Assembly (NCBI GenBank): GCA_028820635.1 | Contig: JAPPIG010000019.1 | Coordinates: 1-64,000 of the forward strand | DNA length: 64,000 bases | DNA from: Candidatus Poribacteria bacterium | GTDB lineage: Bacteria; Poribacteria; WGA-4E; WGA-3G | Direction of reading: 5' to 3' | The notes under the pieces: model-generated | What the model saw: the letters and a program-made list of their open reading frames with translations, nothing else | Told to the model about the DNA's origin: nothing | The model's database searches: none | Made by a program: the position numbers and the translations under genes | Shown here: positions 24,364 through 33,298 of the stretch, in pieces | Layout: each line of letters opens with the position of its first letter | How positions within the stretch are numbered: position 1 is the first letter of the stretch

Positions 24364-27072
24364 ATGCGCAACGATTTTCTTGCTTTCAGTAACCTAACAG
24401 ATGAAGAACTGATTCAGCGCGTACAAGACAGGAATGAGGCGGCATTTGCTGAACTCATTTCTCGTTGGACGCCACGGATTAGGGGTATCATTATCTCCAA
24501 TTCGAGACAACGTCGAGACGCTGAAGAAATTCACACTGACATCTGGGTAGCTGTATGGCAAAACATCAGAGACCTCAGAAATGTGGATAGTTTTGGTGCA
24601 TGGCTGCATCGTATCGCTTACAACGCTTGCAAGCGATACTACACTTTAGCAAAGCAATCCCGCAGTGAAGTCCCGCATGAACAGTCTGTGTTAGTTGAAA
24701 ACATAGACCAACATGCTGCAGCGCGGTATCAAGAAGCACAATTGATTGCTGATGTAAAAGAAGTTGTCCATCATCTTCCACAGAAGGTACGGTCTGTAGC
24801 AGAATTGTTTTACTTAGAATCGTGGAGTATCAAAGAAATCTCGGAGGAGTTCAATCTCGCTGTTGGTACAGTAAAAACAAAATTAAGAGAGATCCGAACA
24901 CTCCTGCGTGAGGAATTTGATGTAGAACCTATAAGAGGAGAAGTTATGACTTTAAAAAATGTTGAATCACACAATCCAATTCAGATTGAGACAAATAAAA
25001 CCGAACCAAGCCGAAAACCTGCAGTGTTTAATGTTGTTACCAACGACCCTACAGGGCAAACTTGGGCACTACCAGAGGGTGCAATTGTCCGGTTTGGTAA
25101 AGGGAACGTAGAAGATGCCAAACTTTCCCCCGATGGAACCTATTTTGCTGTAGGCACTGGGATGGGGTTATGGTGGTATGATGTTTCTTCTATGTTACCT
25201 ATTTCGTTATGGGAAACAGAGCGAGGACTCATAAGTTCTTTTGATTTTTCACATGATGGCAAATGGATTGTCATCTATAATTCAGATGGTATTATTAAGG
25301 TTCTGGATGTTCAAAGTGGGTCGCTTGTCGTACAGATAGAGGATCAATATGCTGATAGAGATCTCACATGTTCATCAAATGGTAAATGGATTGCTATAGC
25401 AGGTGGGGATGGTGTTGTCAAGGTGTTAGATGTTCAAAGTGGCATGTGCATCGCGCAAATGGATCGAGGAAAACATGAGTGGAAGGCAAATGACATTAGC
25501 CAACTTGAATTTTCTCCGGATGGCGAACTACTTGCCGCGGTCGCAGGAAATCCCAAACTTTATTTAGAAAACGAGGATAACTATGATGATGAACTTTTGA
25601 ACCCTGGTACAGAAGGTGATCAAATTTATGTCTGGCACCCAGAAACGGGTGAAGTGATACTCAAGTTTGCCGGAAGAAATTTTACCTTTTCTTCGGACAG
25701 TCGCTTGTTGGCGGGAGCATGTCCTGACGAAACCTTGAACGAAGGCAAACGCGTTGACCGTTGGGTTTCAGTATGGGACGTAACATCAGCGGAACATATT
25801 GCACAATTTACAGAACATGACGATTGGGTAGATAATGTCGCTTTTTCACCGTGTGGACAATTCGTTGCATCAAGTGATGCGGTGCTACGTGTGTGGGATA
25901 TTGCAACAGGTTCAGAAAAAAAGGTTTATCCTAACTTTAGCAATCCGTTCTACACAAAAGATGGAAGATTATATGCTTTGGGATTTGTTAATTTTTCTAA
26001 TCCTATAGAAGTATGGGATATGGAAAATCGGGAAAAGTTATTTGAGATGACGATTGGCATGGGTTTATTTGATCTTGCCAGAAGCATAGCAATAGCATAT
26101 ACACAGCAATTGGCGAATACACCTTCTAATAAACGGACAGAAGCAAAAAACCCGGTGTTTTCAATAGTGCGTGAACATCGTTTCCCGTGGCCCGATCCGA
26201 AGGGTATTTGGGTGGATAACCAGACCTTAGTAAGTAAGACCCACGGGGAAGGAATATTGTTATGGGATATCGCCAAGAAACGGATGGGGGATTATTTATT
26301 GAAGAATGAATGGATCGGCTCTTATACCGTTTTGCCTGATGGCAGAATTCTTGCATCTTGTATAACAAAAGAAAGTAAAGTGTGGGATGCTAAAAAACCT
26401 GACAATCCCATTGCAAAATTCACTATAACTGAGGGACCGTTTCAATGGGCTCGGGATGCAGTGTTTGCCCCCACAGGTGATCGGATCGCTGTAGGAAGTA
26501 GATTGGGAACACTTTATGTGTGGAATTTTCAGCAACCTGAGAGGACTATTGCCCTGACCGGACATACAGATCATATATGGACACTCGCTTTTTCACCAGA
26601 TGGAAAAACGTTGGCCAGTAGTGCTGCCGATGAGACTACCCGCGTGTGGGATCTTGAATTGGGTGAAGAAATTGCTATACTGCCTATTGGTGAACAGCGT
26701 ATTTCGTGGGGATTAGTGTTCTCACCTTGCGGAAGATTCATTGTAGGAGGTATGGACAACGAAATCCGTTTTTGGTGTGCTGAGAAACTGACATTATTAC
26801 GTTCAATACCACAACCGGAGAGCAACAGGCGAACTTACGCGCTCGCTTTTTCGCCGTGTGGAAAGTATCTTGCATCGGGCACTTGGTGGCAGCAAGGAAT
26901 GGAGAAAATGGCTATCCGTTTATGGGATGTTGCGACAGATGAGAATATCCATACTTTTTGGGGACATAACTCAGATGTTCAATCGCTCAGCTTTTCACCG
27001 GATGGCACCCATTTGGCAAGTAGTGGTTTTGATTATACAATCCTGGTGTGGAACTTGAAACCTTATCTATAA
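24364..27072 (+). CDS. ECF sigma factor fused to double WD40 propeller (class B)
   Basis: A 902-residue protein. Residues 1-194 are an ECF sigma factor: region 2 (AAFAELISRWTPRIRGIIIS to FGAWLHRIAYNACKRYY) and region 4 (LPQKVRSVAELFYLESWSIK, then the helix-turn-helix EEFNLAVGTVKTKLREIR). Residues about 195-235 are a linker, then TWALPEGAIVRFGKG and 14 WD40 units. No membrane helix. I take ATG 24364 (AGGAA at 24352-24356) over the TTG six bases upstream. At codon 195 there is GAGGAG followed by ATG 24946, in frame, so the WD40 part may also be made alone. That part is very like the free protein at 52977. The fusion suggests that the propeller controls sigma activity. Confidence 0.9.
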   Translation: MRNDFLAFSNLTDEELIQRVQDRNEAAFAELISRWTPRIRGIIISNSRQRRDAEEIHTDIWVAVWQNIRDLRNVDSFGAWLHRIAYNACKRYYTLAKQSRSEVPHEQSVLVENIDQHAAARYQEAQLIADVKEVVHHLPQKVRSVAELFYLESWSIKEISEEFNLAVGTVKTKLREIRTLLREEFDVEPIRGEVMTLKNVESHNPIQIETNKTEPSRKPAVFNVVTNDPTGQTWALPEGAIVRFGKGNVEDAKLSPDGTYFAVGTGMGLWWYDVSSMLPISLWETERGLISSFDFSHDGKWIVIYNSDGIIKVLDVQSGSLVVQIEDQYADRDLTCSSNGKWIAIAGGDGVVKVLDVQSGMCIAQMDRGKHEWKANDISQLEFSPDGELLAAVAGNPKLYLENEDNYDDELLNPGTEGDQIYVWHPETGEVILKFAGRNFTFSSDSRLLAGACPDETLNEGKRVDRWVSVWDVTSAEHIAQFTEHDDWVDNVAFSPCGQFVASSDAVLRVWDIATGSEKKVYPNFSNPFYTKDGRLYALGFVNFSNPIEVWDMENREKLFEMTIGMGLFDLARSIAIAYTQQLANTPSNKRTEAKNPVFSIVREHRFPWPDPKGIWVDNQTLVSKTHGEGILLWDIAKKRMGDYLLKNEWIGSYTVLPDGRILASCITKESKVWDAKKPDNPIAKFTITEGPFQWARDAVFAPTGDRIAVGSRLGTLYVWNFQQPERTIALTGHTDHIWTLAFSPDGKTLASSAADETTRVWDLELGEEIAILPIGEQRISWGLVFSPCGRFIVGGMDNEIRFWCAEKLTLLRSIPQPESNRRTYALAFSPCGKYLASGTWWQQGMEKMAIRLWDVATDENIHTFWGHNSDVQSLSFSPDGTHLASSGFDYTILVWNLKPYL
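24934..24948 (+). promoter_or_regulatory. Internal Shine-Dalgarno and in-frame ATG at the sigma/WD40 junction
   Basis: AGAGGAG at 24934-24940 is followed by ATG at 24946-24948, in frame 194 codons after the sigma start. The same arrangement occurs at the same codon in the genes at 50369 and 55119. Confidence 0.6.
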
Positions 27073-27090
27073 AACTAAGGATATATCTTG

Positions 27091-29115
27091 ATGGACAACA
27101 TAAAATCGGTAATTCCGGCCCATGAAGGTGTCGGTGGAGATGACGTTACCACCTGGGCACTCCCTGAAGGTGCGATTGCGCGATTAGGGCGCGGAAGTGA
27201 ACCTGCAATGGCGTTCTCACCTGATGGGCAATCACTTGTCATTGGTACCTGCGTAGGACTCTGGTTATATGACCTCGCAACACTTTCCCCTATCGCACTT
27301 TGGAATGCAGAACAAGGGGTGGTCGAATCTGTCGCCTTTTCACCTAACGGAAAATGGATAGCCGCCAGTCATTCAGGTCGAATGCTTAAGGTTTGGGATG
27401 TCCAGAATGGCACGTTCTTGCTATCGGTAAAATTAGAGACTTTCGTAGATAGTGTGACCTTTTCCCATGACAATAGGTATATCGCTGTTGCCTATTCTGC
27501 TTATAGCAGCTCTCCTGTCGTTGAAGTTTGGCATGCGGAAACCGGTAAACCGTTTGCAAAATTCACTGTAGACACTGTAAGAGCGGGACACTACCATCCC
27601 ATTAGTTTCTCACACGATAATCGGCTGATTGCATCTACGTGTATGTCCGCTAATTCTGATGATGCAGGGTCAATATTAGTGTGGGATATGCAAAGCGGTA
27701 AACAAATTGCGTGTCTCTCAGCACATACCCGTTGGGTAACTACTCTTTGCTTTTCACCTTGTGGGAAGTTCCTCGCCTCTGGCGGTGAAGATGGGACAGT
27801 ATATTTATGGGATGTTAATACGTGGCAACAAGTGTATTGCTATACCGATTATGGTGATGTGTATCGCATCATTCCATCCTATACACCAGATGGAATATTA
27901 CGCGCAGCGATTGTAAATTATCACGAGACAGATGCGGCTACAATCTCTGTGTGTGATCTTAATAGTGCTGAAAAACTTTATACCGATCAATTTTGGGGTA
28001 ATACTGTGGGATTTGCCAGTGCGGCTAATTGGGGAAACGAAGTCTTGTTTTCAAACGGTTCGCAGCTTGCTTATGAATCCCGACATGAATTTATCAACGT
28101 ATGGACTCTTGATAATCCGATCAAGCGTCAATTTACACATTCACCTATCTCGTGGCCGAGATCAATTGTATTCTCCCAAGACGGTAAGACGTTAGCTTCT
28201 GAACACTATCAGGAAGGTGTTGTGTTATGGGATATTGAAAGCAAACGTTCGCGTCCAGCAGTTCAAGTGAAATCTGCTGGAAAAAATCAGTTTGTCTATA
28301 AAACCGTTAGTGGTAAACTCCATGTCACAAGCATCAAAAATGACACTGTTACACTATGGGAAGCTGATGGGGATGGAATACCACTTCTTGAAGGCACTGG
28401 ACGTGAATACTGGAGCGCATCTCCTGCATTAGCACCGCCAGGAACCCTATTCGCTTATGCTGGCGAGGATGGCACCGTACAAGTGTGGGATGTGCAGAAT
28501 GGAGAGAAACTTCATGAATTCACTCATCCTCTTCAGCCATCTAATGACGACGATGATGAGGATGATGGTGATTATGTTGATGAGTTGAAATTCAGTCAGG
28601 ATGGTAAATTACTCGTAAGTGAATCAAAATCTCATATTGTCAGACTGTGGGACATGGAACTTGGTGAAGAGATAAAACCATTACCAGGTGATGAAATCAA
28701 GGGAGTCCGATTTTGCAGGTGTGGAAGGTACCATGCTTACTTGGGAAAAGAAGAAAAGCAATATTGGGATATCGCCCAACGGGAGTACTGCGAGGATGCA
28801 ACCTGCTTGTGTAACCCGACATGGAGTGAAATAGAAAAAAGGTTGTCAATACCATCAGAATTCGAACATTTTGTGGGTCCATCAGTATATTCTTTGTGTG
28901 GACAATACATAGCAATTAGAACATCGCACAAGGATTTAAAGAGGTATCCTATTGATGTATGGGAAGTCGCGAGTGGTAAGCATCTTGTCACATTTAAGGG
29001 ACCCGCAGATGTGTTGGAAGAAATCGCCATCTCTCCAGACAACAAACTTTTAGCGAGTGCAAGTTATGATGGTACTGTCCTGCTTTGGGACCTAACACCC
29101 TATATAGACAATTAA
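27091..29115 (+). CDS. WD40 repeat protein, free cytoplasmic form (array member 3)
   Basis: A 674-residue protein closely similar to that at 22195 along its whole length: DDVTTWALPEGAIARLGRG at the start, then WD40 units with many FSPCG blades and an acidic insert (SNDDDDEDDGDYVDE) at the same point. One region near the C-terminus (about residues 545-615) has lost clear repeat signatures and holds a cluster of cysteines (REYCEDATCLCNPTW). No signal peptide. The start ATG at 27091 is 18 bases after the sigma/WD40 gene's stop, with TAAGGA upstream, so the three genes from 22195 are probably one operon: free propeller, sigma-propeller, free propeller. Confidence 0.88.
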   Translation: MDNIKSVIPAHEGVGGDDVTTWALPEGAIARLGRGSEPAMAFSPDGQSLVIGTCVGLWLYDLATLSPIALWNAEQGVVESVAFSPNGKWIAASHSGRMLKVWDVQNGTFLLSVKLETFVDSVTFSHDNRYIAVAYSAYSSSPVVEVWHAETGKPFAKFTVDTVRAGHYHPISFSHDNRLIASTCMSANSDDAGSILVWDMQSGKQIACLSAHTRWVTTLCFSPCGKFLASGGEDGTVYLWDVNTWQQVYCYTDYGDVYRIIPSYTPDGILRAAIVNYHETDAATISVCDLNSAEKLYTDQFWGNTVGFASAANWGNEVLFSNGSQLAYESRHEFINVWTLDNPIKRQFTHSPISWPRSIVFSQDGKTLASEHYQEGVVLWDIESKRSRPAVQVKSAGKNQFVYKTVSGKLHVTSIKNDTVTLWEADGDGIPLLEGTGREYWSASPALAPPGTLFAYAGEDGTVQVWDVQNGEKLHEFTHPLQPSNDDDDEDDGDYVDELKFSQDGKLLVSESKSHIVRLWDMELGEEIKPLPGDEIKGVRFCRCGRYHAYLGKEEKQYWDIAQREYCEDATCLCNPTWSEIEKRLSIPSEFEHFVGPSVYSLCGQYIAIRTSHKDLKRYPIDVWEVASGKHLVTFKGPADVLEEIAISPDNKLLASASYDGTVLLWDLTPYIDN

Positions 29116-29173
29116 GGTTCATGAGAAGAGTTGTAGGGCAGCGTATATGGAACGATATGGTATTTCTGAAAAA

Positions 29174-29232
29174 CTCAAATTTGTTTCAATTATGAAAATC
29201 ATGCAACCTGTAAATCTCAAATTTGTTTCAAT
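29174..29232. repeat. Direct repeat CTCAAATTTGTTTCAAT, two copies 42 bp apart
   Basis: Identical 17-base words at 29174-29190 and 29216-29232, with a TGCAACC between them but no matching CGTC. The word (without its first C) also occurs at 21014-21029. A binding site pair or a repeat remnant is possible. Confidence 0.5.
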
Positions 29233-29305
29233 AATTATGTAAGCACATGGTATTATACCAAATTAACGTGATTTGGCTTATTTTCTTGACGGTAGGTGTG
29301 GTTTC

Positions 29306-29334
29306 TTGATGAATCATACGGAATCATGTAAAAT
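29306..29334 (+). promoter_or_regulatory. Sigma-70-like promoter of the secreted WD40 operon
   Basis: TTGATG at 29306-29311, a 17-base spacer and TAAAAT at 29329-29334, about 50 bases before ATG 29385, whose ribosome binding site is GGAG at 29373-29376. Confidence 0.55.
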
Positions 29335-29384
29335 CATCTTAAATAGTTGGCAACTTGAGTTACAAATGAAATGGAGAAATATAC

Positions 29385-31277
29385 ATGGAAAAGTTGATCC
29401 TGTTCCTGAGTACATTCCTGTTGATTTATGGATTGTGTTTACCAAACGGCTTCAGTCAGACTGACCCTCAATTGAGTTTGCCTCAAGGTGCAATAGCACG
29501 CATCGGTAAAGGTGGGGTGAAGGTGATAGAGTTTTTTCCCGATGGTAGCAAGTTGGCAGTCGGCAGTACAATCGGAATTTGGGTTTATGATGTTCAGACT
29601 GGGGAACCGATTGACTTACTAACAACACATACAGGTCCTGTCAACGCAATAGCATTTAGTCAGGATGGAAATACGTTTGCAACTGCAAGTGATGATAATA
29701 CAGCGAGATTATGGGATGCCCAAACCGGACAACTTAAAGAGATGTTCTTTGAACTTCCAGGTGATGCTGATGCATTAGATATGAGTGCTGATGGAAAAGT
29801 CTTAGCAGTTGGATGTTATAATGGTGTTCATTTATTTGATTTACGTGAGGGCTGGCAAATAACGAGGGTTAGAAGGCATACAGAGCAAGTCCATTCGGTA
29901 GTCTTTTCTCCAGATGGAAAACTGCTTGCCAGCATTGCGGAGCCAGGTGATGAAGCCATTCTACTTTGGGACGCAAAAACGGGAAACCTCTTAAGAGCAA
30001 TCACGGAAGATACAGATATAAAAAGCATCGCATTTTCTCCTGACAGCAGTACACTTGCAAGTGCAACATGGGACGGTGTGATTAATCTTTGGGAAGTAAC
30101 TACTACCAATCTCCTTAAGACATTCGAGACAGAAAGTTGGATAGATAACATCAACGCTATAGAATTCTCTCCAGATGGACGCACGCTGGCAGGTGGCATT
30201 GATAACGATGAAATGTGTTTTTGGGATGTTGGCAACGGCAGACTCATAGAAACAATTGAGCATGAGAATTCGGTTGTATCCATTTCATATTCACCTGATG
30301 GAAGTGTCATTGCAAGTGCAATGAAGAATGGGAAAATACAATTTTGGGATGTCGCCACAAGCAAACTCCAAAGGACCATTCCAAGTAGAGTTCCCCATTT
30401 TGCTTCTGTCGCATGTTCACCAAATGGCAACTTTTTCGCGAGTGCGAACGATACCAAGATCCACTTTTGGGACTTAGACACAGGAGAACTTCTGAAGACT
30501 ATCATTGGACCCAAAAAAACTTTACGTACTGTAGCGTTTTCAGCAGATGGTCGCATACTTGCAAGCGGCGGTGATTCAAAAAAGGCTCGGCTATGGGATG
30601 TAGAAACCGGGCGGTTCCTTGGCACTTTTTCTGGTCATTCAGGTTCGATTACTGCTGTAGCTTTTTCACCTGATGATAGCGTGCTTGCCAGTGCAAGCAG
30701 AGATAAAACAGTACGTCTGTGGGAGATTAGAAAGGGAGAGCAACTCCTTATTGGAGATTTGTTGAAAACCATTGATGGAAATTTTGATGATGTATCTTCA
30801 GTTGCCTTTTCACCAGATGGCAAGATTCTTGCCGGTGGAAGTAAAGATAGAACAGTTCTATTGTGGGATGTCCAAACTGGAAATCTGTTAAATACGTTGG
30901 TTGGTCACACAGGAGATGTCCAGACTGTTCTGTTTTCACCTGATGGCAACCTACTGGTAAGTGGATGTTGTTGGAGCGGGAGTTGGGATGGCAAGGCATG
31001 CTTGTGGCATGTCCAAACGGGTGAACTCTTATTAATGCTTGACCATGAAACTGTCGCTGCTGTTACGTTTTCTCCAGATGGCACCATAATGACCTATGCG
31101 AATGATGATACAATTTACTTTCTTGAGGTTTCCAGCCAGAACATACTTACAATGTTGAAGGGGCATACGGATGTGATAGATAGTCTTGCGTATTCATCGG
31201 ATGGTAAAACGCTCATTAGTGGAAGTCGAGATGGTACAATTCTAATATGGGACCTTGAGAAATCACTTAATAGATAG
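29385..31277 (+). CDS. Secreted double WD40 propeller protein (array member 4)
   Basis: A 630-residue protein with a Sec signal peptide (residues 1-25, KLILFLSTFLLIYGLCLPNG then FSQ). The mature protein begins with the array's entry motif LPQGAIARIGKG, followed by 14 WD40 units from GIWVYDV to ILIWDLE, that is, two seven-bladed propellers and little else. It should fold outside the cytoplasmic membrane. It heads a probable operon with the secreted paralog at 31305 and the unsecreted one at 33299 (gaps 27 and 11 bases). Confidence 0.9.
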   Translation: MEKLILFLSTFLLIYGLCLPNGFSQTDPQLSLPQGAIARIGKGGVKVIEFFPDGSKLAVGSTIGIWVYDVQTGEPIDLLTTHTGPVNAIAFSQDGNTFATASDDNTARLWDAQTGQLKEMFFELPGDADALDMSADGKVLAVGCYNGVHLFDLREGWQITRVRRHTEQVHSVVFSPDGKLLASIAEPGDEAILLWDAKTGNLLRAITEDTDIKSIAFSPDSSTLASATWDGVINLWEVTTTNLLKTFETESWIDNINAIEFSPDGRTLAGGIDNDEMCFWDVGNGRLIETIEHENSVVSISYSPDGSVIASAMKNGKIQFWDVATSKLQRTIPSRVPHFASVACSPNGNFFASANDTKIHFWDLDTGELLKTIIGPKKTLRTVAFSADGRILASGGDSKKARLWDVETGRFLGTFSGHSGSITAVAFSPDDSVLASASRDKTVRLWEIRKGEQLLIGDLLKTIDGNFDDVSSVAFSPDGKILAGGSKDRTVLLWDVQTGNLLNTLVGHTGDVQTVLFSPDGNLLVSGCCWSGSWDGKACLWHVQTGELLLMLDHETVAAVTFSPDGTIMTYANDDTIYFLEVSSQNILTMLKGHTDVIDSLAYSSDGKTLISGSRDGTILIWDLEKSLNR

Positions 31278-31304
31278 ACAGTTTTGAGAATAAGGATAAC
31301 TTCA

Positions 31305-33287
31305 ATGAAAAATCTGAGTTTATTATTTTTAATAATTTGCTTGTCTCTACCATTTCAATCTGTGGGTTTTGCTCAAAATTACATCAAAAATTATCTACCT
31401 GAAAGTGCTATCGCACGTTTCGGTAAGGGTTATGTATTTGATTTTGAATATTCTCCAGACGGCACCCGACTTGCTGTGGGAAGCACAATTGGTGCTTGGC
31501 TCTATGATACACAAACATATAAAGAACTGCATCTATTATCTGGACATACAGATTATGTCATGGATGTTATTTTTAGTCCAAATGGGAAAACACTCGTCAG
31601 CCAAAGTGGTAATCGCAGATGGTCTTCTGCGGAGACAAACCTATGGAATACATCTTCAGGTGAACTGATTGTGAAACTGACAGATCCGAGCATTCATGTT
31701 AACGACATAGCCTTTAGTCCGGATGGAGATACACTCGCAATAGCATGTGACGACAATACCGTCCGATTTTGGGATGGCGTCACTGGAGAACCAATGAATA
31801 CCTTCACAGACCATTGGTGCAAGATTTTAAAGTTCAGTCCTGATGGTAGCAAACTCATAGGTGGTAGCGGTGAAGTAATCCGTATTTGGGATGTTGCCAC
31901 GGGCGAACTTCTGCTGACCTTCGCAGCACACGCGAATACTATAGATTCCCTTAAATACTCTCCAAATGGAAAGGTAATCGCAAGTCACGGAGGAGATAAC
32001 AGTGTATGCTTGTGGGATGCCGATACCGGCGAATTCTTGCGCAACTTCAGGGAGGATACAACAGAGGTCTCTTCTATTGACTTTTCAAAAGATGGGAAAA
32101 CGCTTGCTATCGTGAGCTCCGATGGTACACTCAGGTTGTGGAATAGCCAAACAGGAGAGAAAATTAAGACTATCACTTCGGATATTGAGCTGTACATTGT
32201 GGCGTATTCTCCAGATAGTAAAACTTTTGCATGTGATGACGATGAAGACGGGATAATGCAACTATTTGATGCCAACACCGCGGAGTTATTATATAGCCTT
32301 GAAATGCCTGCACATAGACAAAGTGTTAACGATTTTAGGTATTCACTGGATGGACGTACACTTGCTGTTTCCAATGGATTTGAAATATATTTTTGGAATG
32401 TGAATACCGGGCAACTTCAAAATACAATTACCGGATTTGCTGAGGTTGTAAGTACTGTAATGTATTCTTCTGATGAGAAAACATTAGTGAGTTTAGATGA
32501 TATCGTGCGTATTTGGGATTTAGATACAAAAAAACTTCTAAAGACACTTTCTTTAGAAAGGTCAATAAGAGAAGTCGCCAATTCTCCTGATGGGAAGACA
32601 TTCGCTTGTGGAACTTATGAGAAAACAATAGTACTATGGAACATTAGCAAATGGGAGCAAAGAGGAGTGCTTGAAGGGCACACAAAAGGTATATCCTCGT
32701 TAGTCTTTAGTCCTGATGGTAAAACGCTTGCCAGTGGAAGTTGGGACGATACAATAAGACTATGGGATGCCCACACAGGAAAACACTTAAAGACCTTCAA
32801 TGCACAAGCATCAGGAATTGACATAGTTCTATTTTCACCAGAAGGACAAACCCTAATCGGTGTCGGAGACGATGCAACAGTTCGTTTCTGGAATGTTGCA
32901 ACGGGTAAACTTGTGAAAACTATAAAAACTAATGCAGATGATGTTTATTCTATAGATCTTTCTTCAGACGGCACTGCTCTTGTGACCGCAGACGACACCG
33001 GTAAAATCAATTTTTGGGATGTTGTAACTGCAGAGCAAAAAGCTATCCCAGACATAAAGGAAGAAGGATATTATGTTGTCCTTTCACCGGATGGCAACAC
33101 ACTGGCAAGTGCAGCTGCGGGAAATATATCCTTGCGGGATGTGGCAACGGGAAAACTTCTGAAAACCTTGAAAGGACATATAGGCGCTATCAATTCTGTA
33201 GTTTTTTCTTCTGATGGCAAAAAGCTTGTGAGTGGCAGCAGAGACAGCACAGTAATTTTATGGGATTTAACAGAATTAACAAAATGA
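31305..33287 (+). CDS. Secreted double WD40 propeller protein (array member 5)
   Basis: A 660-residue protein with a Sec signal peptide (KNLSLLFLIICLSLPFQSVG then FAQN) and the entry motif YLPESAIARFGKG, followed by 14-15 WD40 units ending in VILWDLT. I start it at ATG 31305, which has AAGGA at 31292-31296; a TTG seven codons upstream would spoil the signal peptide. It is a paralog of the protein at 29385, 27 bases upstream. Confidence 0.9.
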   Translation: MKNLSLLFLIICLSLPFQSVGFAQNYIKNYLPESAIARFGKGYVFDFEYSPDGTRLAVGSTIGAWLYDTQTYKELHLLSGHTDYVMDVIFSPNGKTLVSQSGNRRWSSAETNLWNTSSGELIVKLTDPSIHVNDIAFSPDGDTLAIACDDNTVRFWDGVTGEPMNTFTDHWCKILKFSPDGSKLIGGSGEVIRIWDVATGELLLTFAAHANTIDSLKYSPNGKVIASHGGDNSVCLWDADTGEFLRNFREDTTEVSSIDFSKDGKTLAIVSSDGTLRLWNSQTGEKIKTITSDIELYIVAYSPDSKTFACDDDEDGIMQLFDANTAELLYSLEMPAHRQSVNDFRYSLDGRTLAVSNGFEIYFWNVNTGQLQNTITGFAEVVSTVMYSSDEKTLVSLDDIVRIWDLDTKKLLKTLSLERSIREVANSPDGKTFACGTYEKTIVLWNISKWEQRGVLEGHTKGISSLVFSPDGKTLASGSWDDTIRLWDAHTGKHLKTFNAQASGIDIVLFSPEGQTLIGVGDDATVRFWNVATGKLVKTIKTNADDVYSIDLSSDGTALVTADDTGKINFWDVVTAEQKAIPDIKEEGYYVVLSPDGNTLASAAAGNISLRDVATGKLLKTLKGHIGAINSVVFSSDGKKLVSGSRDSTVILWDLTELTK

Positions 33288-33298
33288 GGATTGACAAT

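Noticed and set aside
29200-29206. TGCAACC as a fourth ECF-type promoter
   Set aside because: No CGTC at the 17-base distance downstream; a sigma-70-like promoter lies closer to the gene.
29174-29232. CRISPR-like direct repeat
   Set aside because: Only two copies of 17 bases with one 25-base spacer, no palindromic repeat structure, no cas genes.
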